Shown here: piece by piece, positions 6,681 through 15,593 of the stretch
Position numbering within the stretch: the first letter of the stretch is position 1
How the letters are laid out: each line of letters starts with the position of its first letter
Source of the DNA: Bacillus cereus
GTDB taxonomy: Bacteria > Bacillota > Bacilli > Bacillales > Bacillaceae_G
Assembly (NCBI RefSeq): GCF_002584535.1
Contig: NZ_NUOT01000077.1
Location: 1 to 32,254 of the forward strand
Length of the DNA stretch: 32,254 nt
Reading direction: 5' to 3'
Position numbers and translations under genes: made by a program
Notes under the pieces: model-generated
What the model was told of the DNA's origin: nothing
What the model saw: only the letters and a program-made list of their open reading frames with translations
The model's database searches: none

Positions 6681-8828
6681 TTACTGCGGTTTATTCGGCT
6701 GTTCTACAGGAACTGGATTTCCACCCACTCGTTTCGCTTTCAATTCAAAATAGGCATCTAAAACTTCTCTTCCAATTTTAGAATTAATCCCTGATTTATC
6801 ATCGTTTACCCATGGTACAACTACAGAAAATGCAACTTCCGGTTCCGCGTCATAAGGGGCATAGCCAGCTAAGGTTAAATTATAACATTTTTTTCTATCT
6901 CCATTTTCGTCTTTACCTGTATCGCTATCACCACCATATATCGCTTCTGCTGTTCCTGTTTTTCCAGCAGGCTTATAAGGAAGATTTTGAAAGTGGGCTA
7001 CACCAGTTCCGTCAGTTTCTTGAAATACCTTTCTAAATCCCTCTTTCACTTGATTTATATACGAAATATCCATATCTACACGATTTAAAATGACTGGTTC
7101 CATTGATTGAACAACCTTACCAATATCCTCTGCTTTATCTGGTTGCTCTCTAATCTCTTGTACAATTTGTGGTTTCATACGATAACCACCATTCGCAATC
7201 GTTGAAATATATTGCACAAGCTGAAGCGGTGTATACGTATCATATTGACCGATTGAATAATCAAGTAAGAATCCCGGTGTATTATCTTTTCTTCCCCGTT
7301 GTCCCGCAGTCTCATTGGGTAACTCAATCCCCGTTGGAACGCCTAAACCAAATTGCCCAAAATGATAGCGCATTTTATCAAATACTTCTTGTTTTATATT
7401 TAACGGACTATTCGGTACATAATCAATTCCAGCAATCTTTAAAGCGGTATGAAACATATATACGTTAGAAGATACTTGTAAAGCTCTTACATCATCAACA
7501 TCACCAAAATCTTTCCATGATCTCTTTTCTTTTGTTGTTCCTTTAAATGTCATCGGCGCATCGAAAAAATGAGTAAATGGCTTAATAGCACCCGTTTGAT
7601 AACCCGTTAGTAAAGTTGCTCCCTTTACTGTTGAACCTAATTCATAAGAGCTCGTCATTGTACCAAGTGCAAAATCTTCTACTTGCATATTTCCATCTTT
7701 ATTTACTAGTTTTTTTCCTGAAATTGATAACAGCTGTCCATTTTTAGGGTTCATCATTACCACAAAGGCCCGATCAAGCAACGGTTCTATGCCTTTGAAT
7801 GCCATTAAATTTCTTTCAATGCTTTCCTCAACTTGCTTTTGTAATTCCATATCAATCGTTAACATTAAATTATTGCCACTTTTTCCTTTTTTAATTTGTT
7901 CGGTTCGAAGTATCTTTCCCTCCTTATCTGTAATGTTTTTTGATTGCGCTTTCGTACCATGTAACGCATCTTCATATTGCTTTTCAATATAACTCTTTCC
8001 AACACGATCATTACGGTTATACTCTCGAACTAAATAATAGTCTAGTTGTTCCTTTGGAAGTCCTTCATCAGCGCTTGAAACGTTACCAAGTATAGAACGA
8101 AGTATCTTATCATATGGATATATACGTTCCCAATCTACAGTTGTATCTACACCTGGAAGATCCGCTAACTTTTCACTAACCACGGCATATTCGTCTTGTT
8201 TTACATCCTTCTTAATAATTTGAGGAATCATTTTATAACCAGCGCTCATTTTACTTTTAATTGCTAATACTTCTATATCTTGGACAGTCAGTTCCTTTAA
8301 TTCCTCCGCTGTAATCCGCTCACGTCTCAATTCTTCCATCTTTTTATCTAATTCTTTTCCCTCTATTTTTTTTGCTCTTAGTTTCTTTTCATCCTCCTTT
8401 GTCACCTTTTCTGCTGCACGCTTCTTATGTAATTGCATCCAAAAATCTTTCTTATCTACCTCTGTTAATTTATCCATAGCTTCCTGCGGCATTTCAATGA
8501 TTTTCGCAAGTAGTTTTGCCGTATTTAACATTTCTTCTGAATTAACGCCTGTCATTTTTGTATATGTAATAGTCCGTAATGGTTTATTATCAACAATCGA
8601 ATGGCCTTCTCGGTCAAAAATTTTACCACGCGGAACAGGAGTACTAACCGTTAGATCCTCCTTCTTTTCCACCTTATTTGTATACGTCTTGCCATCTATA
8701 ATTTGGACCTTACCTAATTGAATAATAACAGTTGAAAACATAAGAAATACAAAGAAAAACAGCACATTTAACCGAAAAGGAATGTGGTTTTTCTTTTTCC
8801 GTTTCGTTTTCTCTTTCTTCTTTTCCAT
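6681..8828 (-). CDS. Class B penicillin-binding protein (PBP2-type transpeptidase)
   Basis: A 715-residue membrane-anchored D,D-transpeptidase that cross-links peptidoglycan. A Lys/Arg-rich cytoplasmic start and one membrane helix (about residues 20-40, VLFFFVFLMFSTVIIQLG) lead into the PBP dimerisation domain (PRGKIFDREG near 67-76) with a charged helical insert (about 135-175). The transpeptidase domain has S399-T-V-K402 (nucleophile), S453-S-N455 and K623-T-G625, all intact. It is related to B. subtilis PbpA/PbpH, the elongation-type PBPs, but which paralogue is not certain. The start follows GAGGAGAGCATA. A single-gene unit ending at the shared terminator. Confidence 0.93.
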   Translation of the reverse strand: MEKKKEKTKRKKKNHIPFRLNVLFFFVFLMFSTVIIQLGKVQIIDGKTYTNKVEKKEDLTVSTPVPRGKIFDREGHSIVDNKPLRTITYTKMTGVNSEEMLNTAKLLAKIIEMPQEAMDKLTEVDKKDFWMQLHKKRAAEKVTKEDEKKLRAKKIEGKELDKKMEELRRERITAEELKELTVQDIEVLAIKSKMSAGYKMIPQIIKKDVKQDEYAVVSEKLADLPGVDTTVDWERIYPYDKILRSILGNVSSADEGLPKEQLDYYLVREYNRNDRVGKSYIEKQYEDALHGTKAQSKNITDKEGKILRTEQIKKGKSGNNLMLTIDMELQKQVEESIERNLMAFKGIEPLLDRAFVVMMNPKNGQLLSISGKKLVNKDGNMQVEDFALGTMTSSYELGSTVKGATLLTGYQTGAIKPFTHFFDAPMTFKGTTKEKRSWKDFGDVDDVRALQVSSNVYMFHTALKIAGIDYVPNSPLNIKQEVFDKMRYHFGQFGLGVPTGIELPNETAGQRGRKDNTPGFLLDYSIGQYDTYTPLQLVQYISTIANGGYRMKPQIVQEIREQPDKAEDIGKVVQSMEPVILNRVDMDISYINQVKEGFRKVFQETDGTGVAHFQNLPYKPAGKTGTAEAIYGGDSDTGKDENGDRKKCYNLTLAGYAPYDAEPEVAFSVVVPWVNDDKSGINSKIGREVLDAYFELKAKRVGGNPVPVEQPNKPQ

Positions 8829-9013
8829 TATGCTCTCCTCTCTCTATAGTTTAAAGTCCCTTTCCCTCACACAATTCGCAAAATAAGTAACCAAAAACAA
8901 AACCATACATACTCATCCTGATATAAAAATTTTCTCTATTAATAATATTAAAGCACATAGATAATATAATTTATAGTATTTTATGGAAAATTAAGAAAAT
9001 TTAAACTCGAGAA

Positions 9014-9042
9014 AACCGAGATAAATACCTCTTATCTCGGTT
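9014..9042 (-). terminator. Terminator of the sirtuin gene
   Basis: AACCGAGATAA and TTATCTCGGTT form an 11-bp stem with a 7-nt loop 13 nt after the sirtuin stop; on the minus strand TTTTC follows. Confidence 0.8.
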
Positions 9043-9054
9043 CTCCTACACCAT

Positions 9055-9771
9055 TTAAAATTGATCTACAAACTGCCCAATCTTCTGCTGAAATACATAA
9101 TCAAAATGATTCTCTTGCCCCGTTAATTCTTCATTTACTAAAATTGTTGTTGCCCCTACTTCTCTTTTTGCAATTTGCGGGAATGATGCAACCGGCTGCA
9201 CTTTTAACGACGTTCCCATCACTAGTAATACATCCGTTTCATATAAACGCTGCATTGCATTTTGATATTGCGGTAATGTATCACCGTATAAAACGACATC
9301 TGGATTTAAGATAAAATTACATATTTCACATCGTGGCAGTTCATGATCTATCATATATTGCAAATCATATTTCGTTTTACATTTTGGACAGTGAGCTGTT
9401 TGGAGTGTGCCATGTAAATCAATAACGTGCTTACTACCACCTAATTGATGTAAACCATCGATATTTTGTGTTAATACTGTGATATCTTTTCCTTTTCTTT
9501 CTAAATCAGCTAAAAATTCATGCCCTCGGTTCGGTTTATATTGATGAAACGTATTAATTTGAAATATTTCTTTATAATGTTTCCAAAAGTCTTTTGGGTT
9601 ACGGTTATAATACCCTCTCGATAAGTACATTTCTACTTTTGCATCTGCATATAAACCATTCGCTGATCGAAAATCCGGAATACCACTTTCAGTACTCGCA
9701 CCAGCACCCGTTAATACCGTAATCTTATTTGCTTTTTCTATAATAGAACGTACTTCTTCATATTGCTGCAT
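9055..9771 (-). CDS. NAD-dependent protein deacylase (sirtuin)
   Basis: A 238-residue cytosolic sirtuin that removes acyl groups from lysines using NAD+. Seen: the NAD-binding TGAGASTESGIPDFRS (about residues 21-36), TQNIDGLHQLGG (101-112), the catalytic His in DLHG (H120), a four-Cys zinc site (C128, C131, C148, C151) and GTSLKVQP. The ATG at 9771 lies 6 nt after GAGGTG; a GTG three codons earlier falls inside the ribosome site. It resembles B. subtilis SrtN and E. coli CobB. It lies 70 bp after pcp on the same strand but has its own extended -10 promoter. Confidence 0.94.
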   Translation of the reverse strand: MQQYEEVRSIIEKANKITVLTGAGASTESGIPDFRSANGLYADAKVEMYLSRGYYNRNPKDFWKHYKEIFQINTFHQYKPNRGHEFLADLERKGKDITVLTQNIDGLHQLGGSKHVIDLHGTLQTAHCPKCKTKYDLQYMIDHELPRCEICNFILNPDVVLYGDTLPQYQNAMQRLYETDVLLVMGTSLKVQPVASFPQIAKREVGATTILVNEELTGQENHFDYVFQQKIGQFVDQF

Positions 9772-9803
9772 GACTCTCACCTCTATGTATACTTCTTCCT
9801 ATT

Positions 9804-9812
9804 ATTATAACA
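9804..9812 (-). promoter_or_regulatory. Extended -10 promoter for the sirtuin gene
   Basis: TGTTATAAT on the minus strand is a TGN extended -10 joined to a perfect TATAAT, about 33 bp before the start codon. No good -35 is visible, as often in extended -10 promoters. Confidence 0.5.
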
Positions 9813-9841
9813 TTTGTCCATAGTAGACGTTGCATTTTTGC

Positions 9842-10489
9842 TTAGTGTGTTGCCCCGCCGCATTCTACAATATCTGTTTCTACCTCTAATGCGACCTGTA
9901 TTAACAATTCAATTCCTTTTGTAATAACAGGCAGTGACATACTTGATTGCCCAGGATGATTACTTGCTTGCTTTGGCAAAAATGGAATATGTATAAAACC
10001 ACCTCGGATCCTATTTCCATTCTTACCTAACATATGCATAAGTCCATAAAAGAGATGATTACAAACAAATGTACCTGCAGTTTGCGAAACAGAAGCTGGT
10101 ATTCCTTCTTCACGAAGTTTCTTTACAATCACTTTCATTGGAAGCGTAGACCAATATGCGACTGGTCCTTCTTCTATAATAGGTACATCAACCGGCTGAT
10201 TCCCCTCATTATCAGGAATCCTTGCATCATCAACATTAATTGCAATTCGTTCCACTGTAATATCTGGGCGTCCTCCTGCTTGTCCTATACATATAACAAG
10301 CTCTGGTTCTATTTCCTCCATATAAGTCTGTAACACTTGTAGTGATTTATGAAACACAGTGGGGACTTTTTTACTAATAATCTTGTAATCTCCCATCACT
10401 TGGCCATCTAGTTCCTTTGCAACTTCCCAGGCAGGATTCATTTCTTCTCCACCAAAAGGCTCAAACCCTGTTAACAATACTGTCTTCAT
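9842..10489 (-). CDS. pcp: Pyrrolidone-carboxylate peptidase (pyroglutamyl peptidase I)
   Basis: A 215-residue cytosolic cysteine peptidase (C15) that removes N-terminal pyroglutamate from peptides. The triad is visible as E80 (DITVERI), C143 ([13 protein letters not shown]) and H167 (GGFIHIPF), one lower than the B. amyloliquefaciens numbering as I recall it. The start at 10489 gives the standard family length; an ATG immediately upstream and a GTG are alternatives. Last gene of the pyroglutamate operon, it supplies 5-oxoproline for PxpABC. Confidence 0.97.
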   Translation of the reverse strand: MKTVLLTGFEPFGGEEMNPAWEVAKELDGQVMGDYKIISKKVPTVFHKSLQVLQTYMEEIEPELVICIGQAGGRPDITVERIAINVDDARIPDNEGNQPVDVPIIEEGPVAYWSTLPMKVIVKKLREEGIPASVSQTAGTFVCNHLFYGLMHMLGKNGNRIRGGFIHIPFLPKQASNHPGQSSMSLPVITKGIELLIQVALEVETDIVECGGATH

Positions 10490-10504
10490 CATCCCCACTC
10501 CCTT

Positions 10505-11467
10505 CTAAAACCTGTACACAAGTCCATACATGATGAACATATTAATCACAAAAATAGTAATTGCAATTGGTGCTTGAGCCTTTATTACCGCGTTTTTATC
10601 TTTTAATTCTAATAGCATCGCTGGTACAATATTAAAGTTTGCTGCCATCGGCGTTATCAATGTACCACAGTACCCTGCAAACATTCCAAGCGCAGCCATG
10701 ATCGCTGGGTTACCTCCATGCATTTGAACGATAAGCGGTAGACCAATTCCTCCTGTAATAACAGCAAATGCGGCAAAGGCATTCCCCATTACAACTGTAA
10801 ACAACATCATCCCTAAACAATATGCCATAACAGCGACAAATGGATATTCTGTCGGCAATACTTGTCCTACTAAATCTGAGACAACTTGACCCACACCAGA
10901 TTTTGCAAAAATACCACCAAGCGCTGCTAACATTTGTGGTAAAATAACGGCCCATCCGACAGCTTGTAATAATCTGCTTCCCTCTTGTACAGGGGCTGTT
11001 ATTTTTGCCTTTGTGATTCCCATTGCCGCTACGAAAGCAAGCAATGCCCCAAGAGCTAATGCGATTAATGTGACCTTCTCAGGATCAACGAGAAATACAT
11101 TTCCAAACTTTAGCTTTCCTAACGTTAACGTACCAATGATTGTAAAAATGGGAATTAAAATAGCGGGCATAAAAATTTTATTTCTCAATTTTTCTGCATG
11201 TTTCACTCGCTCTTCTGTAGGTGCTTCTTTTTCATTGGACTTCGTTACTTTATTTAATGATGCTAAAACGACCATTGCTAATACAATACAACCGATATAA
11301 AATGACGGAATCATATTCCCAAATAAAAATGTAATAGAAAATAATGCCCAAAATAAACTAGAACCAAGGCGATTTGGATGCTGACGATCAAAAGCAATAC
11401 GAATCGCGACAAAGGCAACAATAATACCTAATAAATAATAGATTGTATCAAGTGTAATAATATTCAT
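10505..11467 (-). CDS. DUF979 membrane protein, probable 5-oxoproline transporter subunit
   Basis: A 320-residue integral membrane protein with about ten hydrophobic helices, starting NIITLDTIYYLLGIIVAFVA, with a charged loop near residues 75-95 (KSNEKEAPTEERVKHAEK). It matches DUF979, which nearly always accompanies DUF969. The pair is named a 5-oxoproline transporter in family resources; here that follows from its place between pxpA and pcp, not from any transport motif I can see. It begins 2 nt after the DUF969 stop, with AAAGGAGG inside the end of that gene, so translation is probably coupled. Confidence 0.88.
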   Translation of the reverse strand: MNIITLDTIYYLLGIIVAFVAIRIAFDRQHPNRLGSSLFWALFSITFLFGNMIPSFYIGCIVLAMVVLASLNKVTKSNEKEAPTEERVKHAEKLRNKIFMPAILIPIFTIIGTLTLGKLKFGNVFLVDPEKVTLIALALGALLAFVAAMGITKAKITAPVQEGSRLLQAVGWAVILPQMLAALGGIFAKSGVGQVVSDLVGQVLPTEYPFVAVMAYCLGMMLFTVVMGNAFAAFAVITGGIGLPLIVQMHGGNPAIMAALGMFAGYCGTLITPMAANFNIVPAMLLELKDKNAVIKAQAPIAITIFVINMFIMYGLVYRF

Positions 11468-11468
11468 C

Positions 11469-12164
11469 TTATATCGCCTCCTTTTGTTTGCTTTCTTCTT
11501 TTTTCATCGTTTTTTCAATATACTTATCGAATCGTTTAAAACGAATCCAACTGACAATAAAAGCTGAGATTGCCGTAGGAATTCCCCAAAGCGCCATATC
11601 CCACACACCAACATGCATTCCTACCGAATCAAAAAATCCCTTCATTAATAGAATTGCTCCTGTTGCGATAAAAATATCTTCCCCAAAAAACCATGCTGTA
11701 TTTTCAGCTGCCGCTGCATTCGCTTTAATCTTTTCTTTCAGTTTTTCTGGAAGTTTTCCGTAACGCCCTTGTGCTGCCCCTTCTGCCATTGGTGCAACTA
11801 ATGGTCTTACTGTTTGAGCATGCCCACCAATATTAAGTCCTACTGCAGCTGATCCTTCGCGAATTGCAAAATATGACATGAGTACTCTTCCTGTTGTAGC
11901 TCCTTTAGATTTCGTTATTAATGCTTCTGCTCTTTCTTTTAGTCCATATCTTTCTAGTATCCCAATGACAGGGAGTGTTAATAAAATTGGCATCGACATA
12001 TATCTGTTTTCTATGAAAAACTTTCCAAACATACTAATCACATCATAAAAACTCATCCCTGAAATCATACCCGTTGCAATTCCTGCAACCATTACAACTA
12101 ATAACGTATTAAGACGAAATAAAAATCCAACAGCTACAAGCAATATTCCAATTAATTTCAGCAT
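11469..12164 (-). CDS. DUF969 membrane protein, probable 5-oxoproline transporter subunit
   Basis: A 231-residue membrane protein with several helices (LIGILLVAVGFLFRLNTLLV at the start), the conserved block YFAIREGSAAVGLNIGGHAQ and VRPLVAPMAEGAA, and a Lys/Glu-rich cytoplasmic tail. It is DUF969, the partner of DUF979. Good ribosome site (AAGGGGGAG). It lies 20 bp after pxpA in the operon. Substrate inferred from neighbours. Confidence 0.88.
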   Translation of the reverse strand: MLKLIGILLVAVGFLFRLNTLLVVMVAGIATGMISGMSFYDVISMFGKFFIENRYMSMPILLTLPVIGILERYGLKERAEALITKSKGATTGRVLMSYFAIREGSAAVGLNIGGHAQTVRPLVAPMAEGAAQGRYGKLPEKLKEKIKANAAAAENTAWFFGEDIFIATGAILLMKGFFDSVGMHVGVWDMALWGIPTAISAFIVSWIRFKRFDKYIEKTMKKEESKQKEAI

Positions 12165-12184
12165 TTATGTATCTCCCCCTTATT

Positions 12185-12943
12185 CTACTTTGGTGCACAA
12201 ATAGAAATATCGTTTAATCGAAATGTTCTGTATATTTTTTCTACAAATTGAACTGCGTGCTCACCATCACCATGTATGCAAATTGTTTGCGCATCAATAT
12301 TGATTATCTTTCCACCGACTGTTTTTACATTTCCTTCCTTAACCATCTGCACTACTTGTTCAATTGCTATATCTTCATTTTTTATAATTGCATTTTCTTC
12401 TGTTCGGCTTGTTAATGTTCCATCTAATTGATACGTACGATCGGCAAACGCCTCTTGCACAAGCCTCAGTTCATATTTTTCGGCTGCTTGTATAAATTTA
12501 CTATTTGCTAATCCATACAGGAATAACTCTGGATTTATTTGATAGATTGCTTTTGCAATCGCATCCCCAATTTCTTGATCAGTAGCTGCCATATTATAAA
12601 GTGCACCGTGTGGTTTTACATGATGCATCCTCCCTCCTGCCGCTCTTATAAATCCATCTAATGCTCCGATTTGATATAAAACATAATCATATACTTCATC
12701 TGGAGAAACGCGCATCATCCTTCTCCCAAACCCAATTAAATCTGGAAAACCTGGATGCGCACCTATTTCCACATTATTTCTTAGCGATTTTTCAACAGTC
12801 TGACGCATAACAGTTGGATCACCAGCATGAAAACCACATGCAATATTTACTGACGAAACAAACGGAAGAATTTTATCGTCGTTTCCTATTTGATATGCAC
12901 CAAATCCTTCTCCTAAATCACAATTCAAATCAATCGTAACCAT
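12185..12943 (-). CDS. pxpA: 5-oxoprolinase subunit A (LamB/YcsF family)
   Basis: A 252-residue subunit of the PxpABC 5-oxoprolinase, which opens the ring of pyroglutamate to L-glutamate using ATP. Family blocks seen: IDLNCDLGEGFGAYQIGND at the N-terminus, SVNIACGFHAGDP, GAHPGFPDLIGFGRR and HVKPHGALYN, with the C-terminal CIHGDGEHA. Length is normal. The start follows GGGGGGAAATAGAAC. It lies 19 bp after pxpC. Confidence 0.96.
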   Translation of the reverse strand: MVTIDLNCDLGEGFGAYQIGNDDKILPFVSSVNIACGFHAGDPTVMRQTVEKSLRNNVEIGAHPGFPDLIGFGRRMMRVSPDEVYDYVLYQIGALDGFIRAAGGRMHHVKPHGALYNMAATDQEIGDAIAKAIYQINPELFLYGLANSKFIQAAEKYELRLVQEAFADRTYQLDGTLTSRTEENAIIKNEDIAIEQVVQMVKEGNVKTVGGKIINIDAQTICIHGDGEHAVQFVEKIYRTFRLNDISICAPK

Positions 12944-12962
12944 GTTCTATTTCCCCCCTACT

Positions 12963-13952
12963 TTAAGCTTGTAAAGCGATAAATTTCTTTAATAAATTCA
13001 TATTTTGTTCTTGCTCTATGTAAAGTTCTGTCGCTTCTGTTATAGAAGTCTTTGCAAACGTAGCATAATCACCTGGTTTCAATTGTGCAAGGATAGGTAA
13101 ATCAACTGATATGACATTACCAATTCGCGGATATCCACCTGTCGTTTGTCTATCTGCCATTAAGATAATTGGATTGCCACCAGGCGGCACCTGAATTGTT
13201 CCAAAGGTAACTGCACTTGATAAAATCTCAGATTGTTCTATTCTTTTTAGTTCTTCACCTTCAAACCGATATCCCATACGATCAGCATAATTAGATACTT
13301 TATATTCTTTTGTAAAAAACGCATCTAAACTCTCATTCTTAAATTGATCCCATTCAAAATCTGGAATGACACGAATAATTGGGCTACGACTATATTTAGG
13401 TAAAACATGACTACATATCCCCCAACTTGTTGCCATTCTTTCTTCATCCATCAAGTTCTTTATCAAGCAAGTAGCAAATTTTGACGGTGTACCAATTTGA
13501 AAAAGATCTCCCTTTTTCAATGCCCGTCCTTCCATTCCACCTATACTCGCTCTTACATATGTACTTTTACTTCCCATACTACTTGCAACATCAATTCCAC
13601 CTGCAAAGGTCACATATGTTCTACACCCAAATTGCACCTTCCCGAAACAAAGCATGCTCCCTTCTTTCGCCAGAACTGGTCGCCATAATGGAATTGGCTC
13701 CCCGTTTAACAGAGGCTCCGTATTCGCACCACCAATTGCCAGCAATGTTGTTTTCTTTATAAGTAGTTTCGGTCCCATCATTGTAATTTCTAATCCAGCT
13801 TCATTCTCTTCATTTCCTACTAACATATTTATCATTCTTAATGCTGCCTGGTCCATAGCACCGCCAACAGGTACACCATATTGTTGATAATGATATCTTC
13901 CTAAATCTTGAACCGTTGTAAACATCCCCGCATGTAAAATCTCAACATTCAT
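12963..13952 (-). CDS. pxpC: 5-oxoprolinase subunit C (KipA/biotin-dependent carboxyltransferase-like)
   Basis: A 329-residue protein of the KipA/DUR1 C-terminal family, cyclophilin-like, with family blocks VEILHAGMFTTVQDLGR, GVPVGGAMDQAALRMINMLV, PPGGNPIILMADRQTTGGYP and IGNVISVDL. Together with PxpB it forms the part of 5-oxoprolinase that acts with PxpA. Its ATG overlaps the pxpB stop as ATGA, and GGAGGGAG in pxpB serves as ribosome site. In B. subtilis the homologue KipA counteracts the KipI inhibitor of the sporulation kinase KinA. Confidence 0.95.
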   Translation of the reverse strand: MNVEILHAGMFTTVQDLGRYHYQQYGVPVGGAMDQAALRMINMLVGNEENEAGLEITMMGPKLLIKKTTLLAIGGANTEPLLNGEPIPLWRPVLAKEGSMLCFGKVQFGCRTYVTFAGGIDVASSMGSKSTYVRASIGGMEGRALKKGDLFQIGTPSKFATCLIKNLMDEERMATSWGICSHVLPKYSRSPIIRVIPDFEWDQFKNESLDAFFTKEYKVSNYADRMGYRFEGEELKRIEQSEILSSAVTFGTIQVPPGGNPIILMADRQTTGGYPRIGNVISVDLPILAQLKPGDYATFAKTSITEATELYIEQEQNMNLLKKFIALQA

Positions 13953-14659
13953 TTCTTAGCTCCCTCCATAACCAGAAACTCTTCCTCTGTTATTGGGATA
14001 AAACGTAAATACATTCCGCTTTGGACATATGTAGGCTTTTCTTCATCTGGCTGAAACAATGCAATAGGTGTCCGGCCAATAATATTCCAGCCACCTGGTG
14101 TTTCTAATGGATATATTCCTGTTTGACTTCCGCCAATTCCAACTGAACCAGGTGCTATTTGTAAACGCGGTGTTTGTTTTCTAGGTGTTTCGAGCTCTTT
14201 GGGCATCCCACCTAAATACGGGAAACCTGGTGTAAACCCTAACATATAAACAAAATACGTCGCTTCACTATGAAGACGAATTACATCACTTGCACATAAC
14301 TCATGGTATGCTGCAACTTCTTCTAAATCAGGTCCATATTTACCGCCGTAGCAAACTGGAATTGAAATACAATCATATTGTTTTTGCGTTTTATTTTGAG
14401 TATGACTAAGCAATCGATTTACGTATTCACATACAAAATCATAAGGCACTATCTTTCCTTCATTTTTCTCCCATAATTTACATACATCATAGTATACTGT
14501 TAAAGAAGTAAATGAAGGTACACACTCAATCATTCCATGAAAAGGATTTTGCTTTAATAGACTGCATAAATTTTGCACATTTTCATATATACCCAAATCA
14601 ATTTTTTCTCCAAATGTAACAACAACTGCTTGATCCCCTAGTGCTGAAAATTTCATCAT
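13949..14659 (-). CDS. pxpB: 5-oxoprolinase subunit B (KipI family)
   Basis: A 236-residue protein with the N-terminal GDQAVVVTFGEKIDL block and the signature YMLGFTPGFPYLGGMP, IAPGSVGIGGSQTGIYP and PGGWNIIGRTP of KipI/PxpB. Cytosolic subunit of the ATP-dependent 5-oxoprolinase. KipI of B. subtilis was first described as a KinA inhibitor, so a side role in sporulation signalling is possible. The ATG overlaps the regulator's stop codon (ATGA), which implies tight translational coupling. Confidence 0.95.
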   Translation of the reverse strand: MMKFSALGDQAVVVTFGEKIDLGIYENVQNLCSLLKQNPFHGMIECVPSFTSLTVYYDVCKLWEKNEGKIVPYDFVCEYVNRLLSHTQNKTQKQYDCISIPVCYGGKYGPDLEEVAAYHELCASDVIRLHSEATYFVYMLGFTPGFPYLGGMPKELETPRKQTPRLQIAPGSVGIGGSQTGIYPLETPGGWNIIGRTPIALFQPDEEKPTYVQSGMYLRFIPITEEEFLVMEGAKK

Positions 14660-15423
14660 ATCCCTTCCTTTTCACCCATCCAGCCAAGTTCTTTCGAAAT
14701 TTGATGCGCCGTTTCTTTCACTTTTTTAATAAAGGTTGGAATTGTCGATTCATTATACTCAATTTCTAATCCTGAAATACTAATACCAGCTATTACATGA
14801 CCATCGCTTGCAAAAATAGGTGCTGCAATGGCAGCTGTATGGTTCTCAAGTTCCGAATAACTTATCGTATACCCTTCTCTTTTTGCCTTACGTAACTGGT
14901 TTTGTAACTCTTCTTTATCCACTATCGTTCCATCCGCAAATCGTTGTAATTGTACTTTCTCTACATACCGCATTTGATCGGCTTCTCCAAAATACGAAAG
15001 CAAAATACGCGGACATGCTCCTGCATATAAAGGTGCTCGTCTTCCAATCTCTGTGTATACTCTTACTGGTTGATCTCCATCCATTTTTTCAATATAAATT
15101 GCCTCATTATCATCTTGAATAATTAAATTGACAGCTTGACCAAGAGAATCTCTAAGCATTTTCATATATGGTTTTGCAATATTTCGTACCGATAATCGCT
15201 TCGAAACAAGCTGACCAAATCCTAAAAATATTAATCCCAGTCTATAGGCTCCCTTTGTTGTCTTTTGTAAAAAACCCATTTCTTCAAGTGAACCAATTAA
15301 ACGGTATACAGATGTTTTAGGCATCCCCGTGTGATGAACCATTTCCGTTAACGTTAACTCTTCATGTTCATAAAATAGTTCTAAAATATCCATCGTCTTT
15401 ACAGCTGTTTTATTTATACTCAT
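14656..15423 (-). CDS. IclR-family regulator of the pyroglutamate operon
   Basis: A 255-residue regulator. The N-terminal winged helix-turn-helix (about residues 5-65, with LTLTEMVHHTGMPKTSVYRL) is followed by the IclR effector domain (about 80-250, with GISISGLEIEY). The start at 15423 follows GGGGAGCTAGG; the longer reading frame upstream would run through the operator sites and is rejected. As first gene of the operon it resembles KipR of B. subtilis, which represses kip genes. Two inverted-repeat sites in its leader suggest autoregulation, with pyroglutamate or a related compound as the probable effector (inference). Confidence 0.93.
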   Translation of the reverse strand: MSINKTAVKTMDILELFYEHEELTLTEMVHHTGMPKTSVYRLIGSLEEMGFLQKTTKGAYRLGLIFLGFGQLVSKRLSVRNIAKPYMKMLRDSLGQAVNLIIQDDNEAIYIEKMDGDQPVRVYTEIGRRAPLYAGACPRILLSYFGEADQMRYVEKVQLQRFADGTIVDKEELQNQLRKAKREGYTISYSELENHTAAIAAPIFASDGHVIAGISISGLEIEYNESTIPTFIKKVKETAHQISKELGWMGEKEGI

Positions 15424-15438
15424 CCTAGCTCCCCTAAG

Positions 15439-15474
15439 TTCCGTAATTCGGAACAACAATTCCGTTTTTCGAAA
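15439..15474 (-). promoter_or_regulatory. Tandem IclR-type operators
   Basis: Two 15-bp inverted repeats, TTCCGTAATTCGGAA (15439-15453, perfect) and TTCCGTTTTTCGAAA (15460-15474, imperfect), have centres 21 bp apart, two helical turns. They lie between the promoter and the regulator's start codon, downstream of the expected transcription start, where a bound dimer pair would block RNA polymerase. Confidence 0.7.
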
Positions 15475-15491
15475 CAAATATATAATTTAAA

Positions 15492-15520
15492 ATTATAAAA
15501 TATTCTTTCTTTTTAGACAA
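15492..15520 (-). promoter_or_regulatory. Sigma-A promoter of the pyroglutamate operon
   Basis: TTGTCT (15515-15520), a 17-bp spacer and a perfect TATAAT (15492-15497) on the minus strand, with transcription expected to start near 15485. Confidence 0.75.
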
Positions 15521-15536
15521 TATTTTTCTAAAATAA

Positions 15537-15569
15537 AAAAAGCATTGAAATGAACATTCAATGCTTTTT
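15537..15569. terminator. Terminator after the signal peptidase gene
   Basis: AAAAAGCATTGAA and TTCAATGCTTTTT form a 13-bp stem with a 7-nt loop, 24 bp after the signal peptidase stop codon. Confidence 0.85.
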
Positions 15570-15593
15570 AACACATATATCAAAACCTTATCT

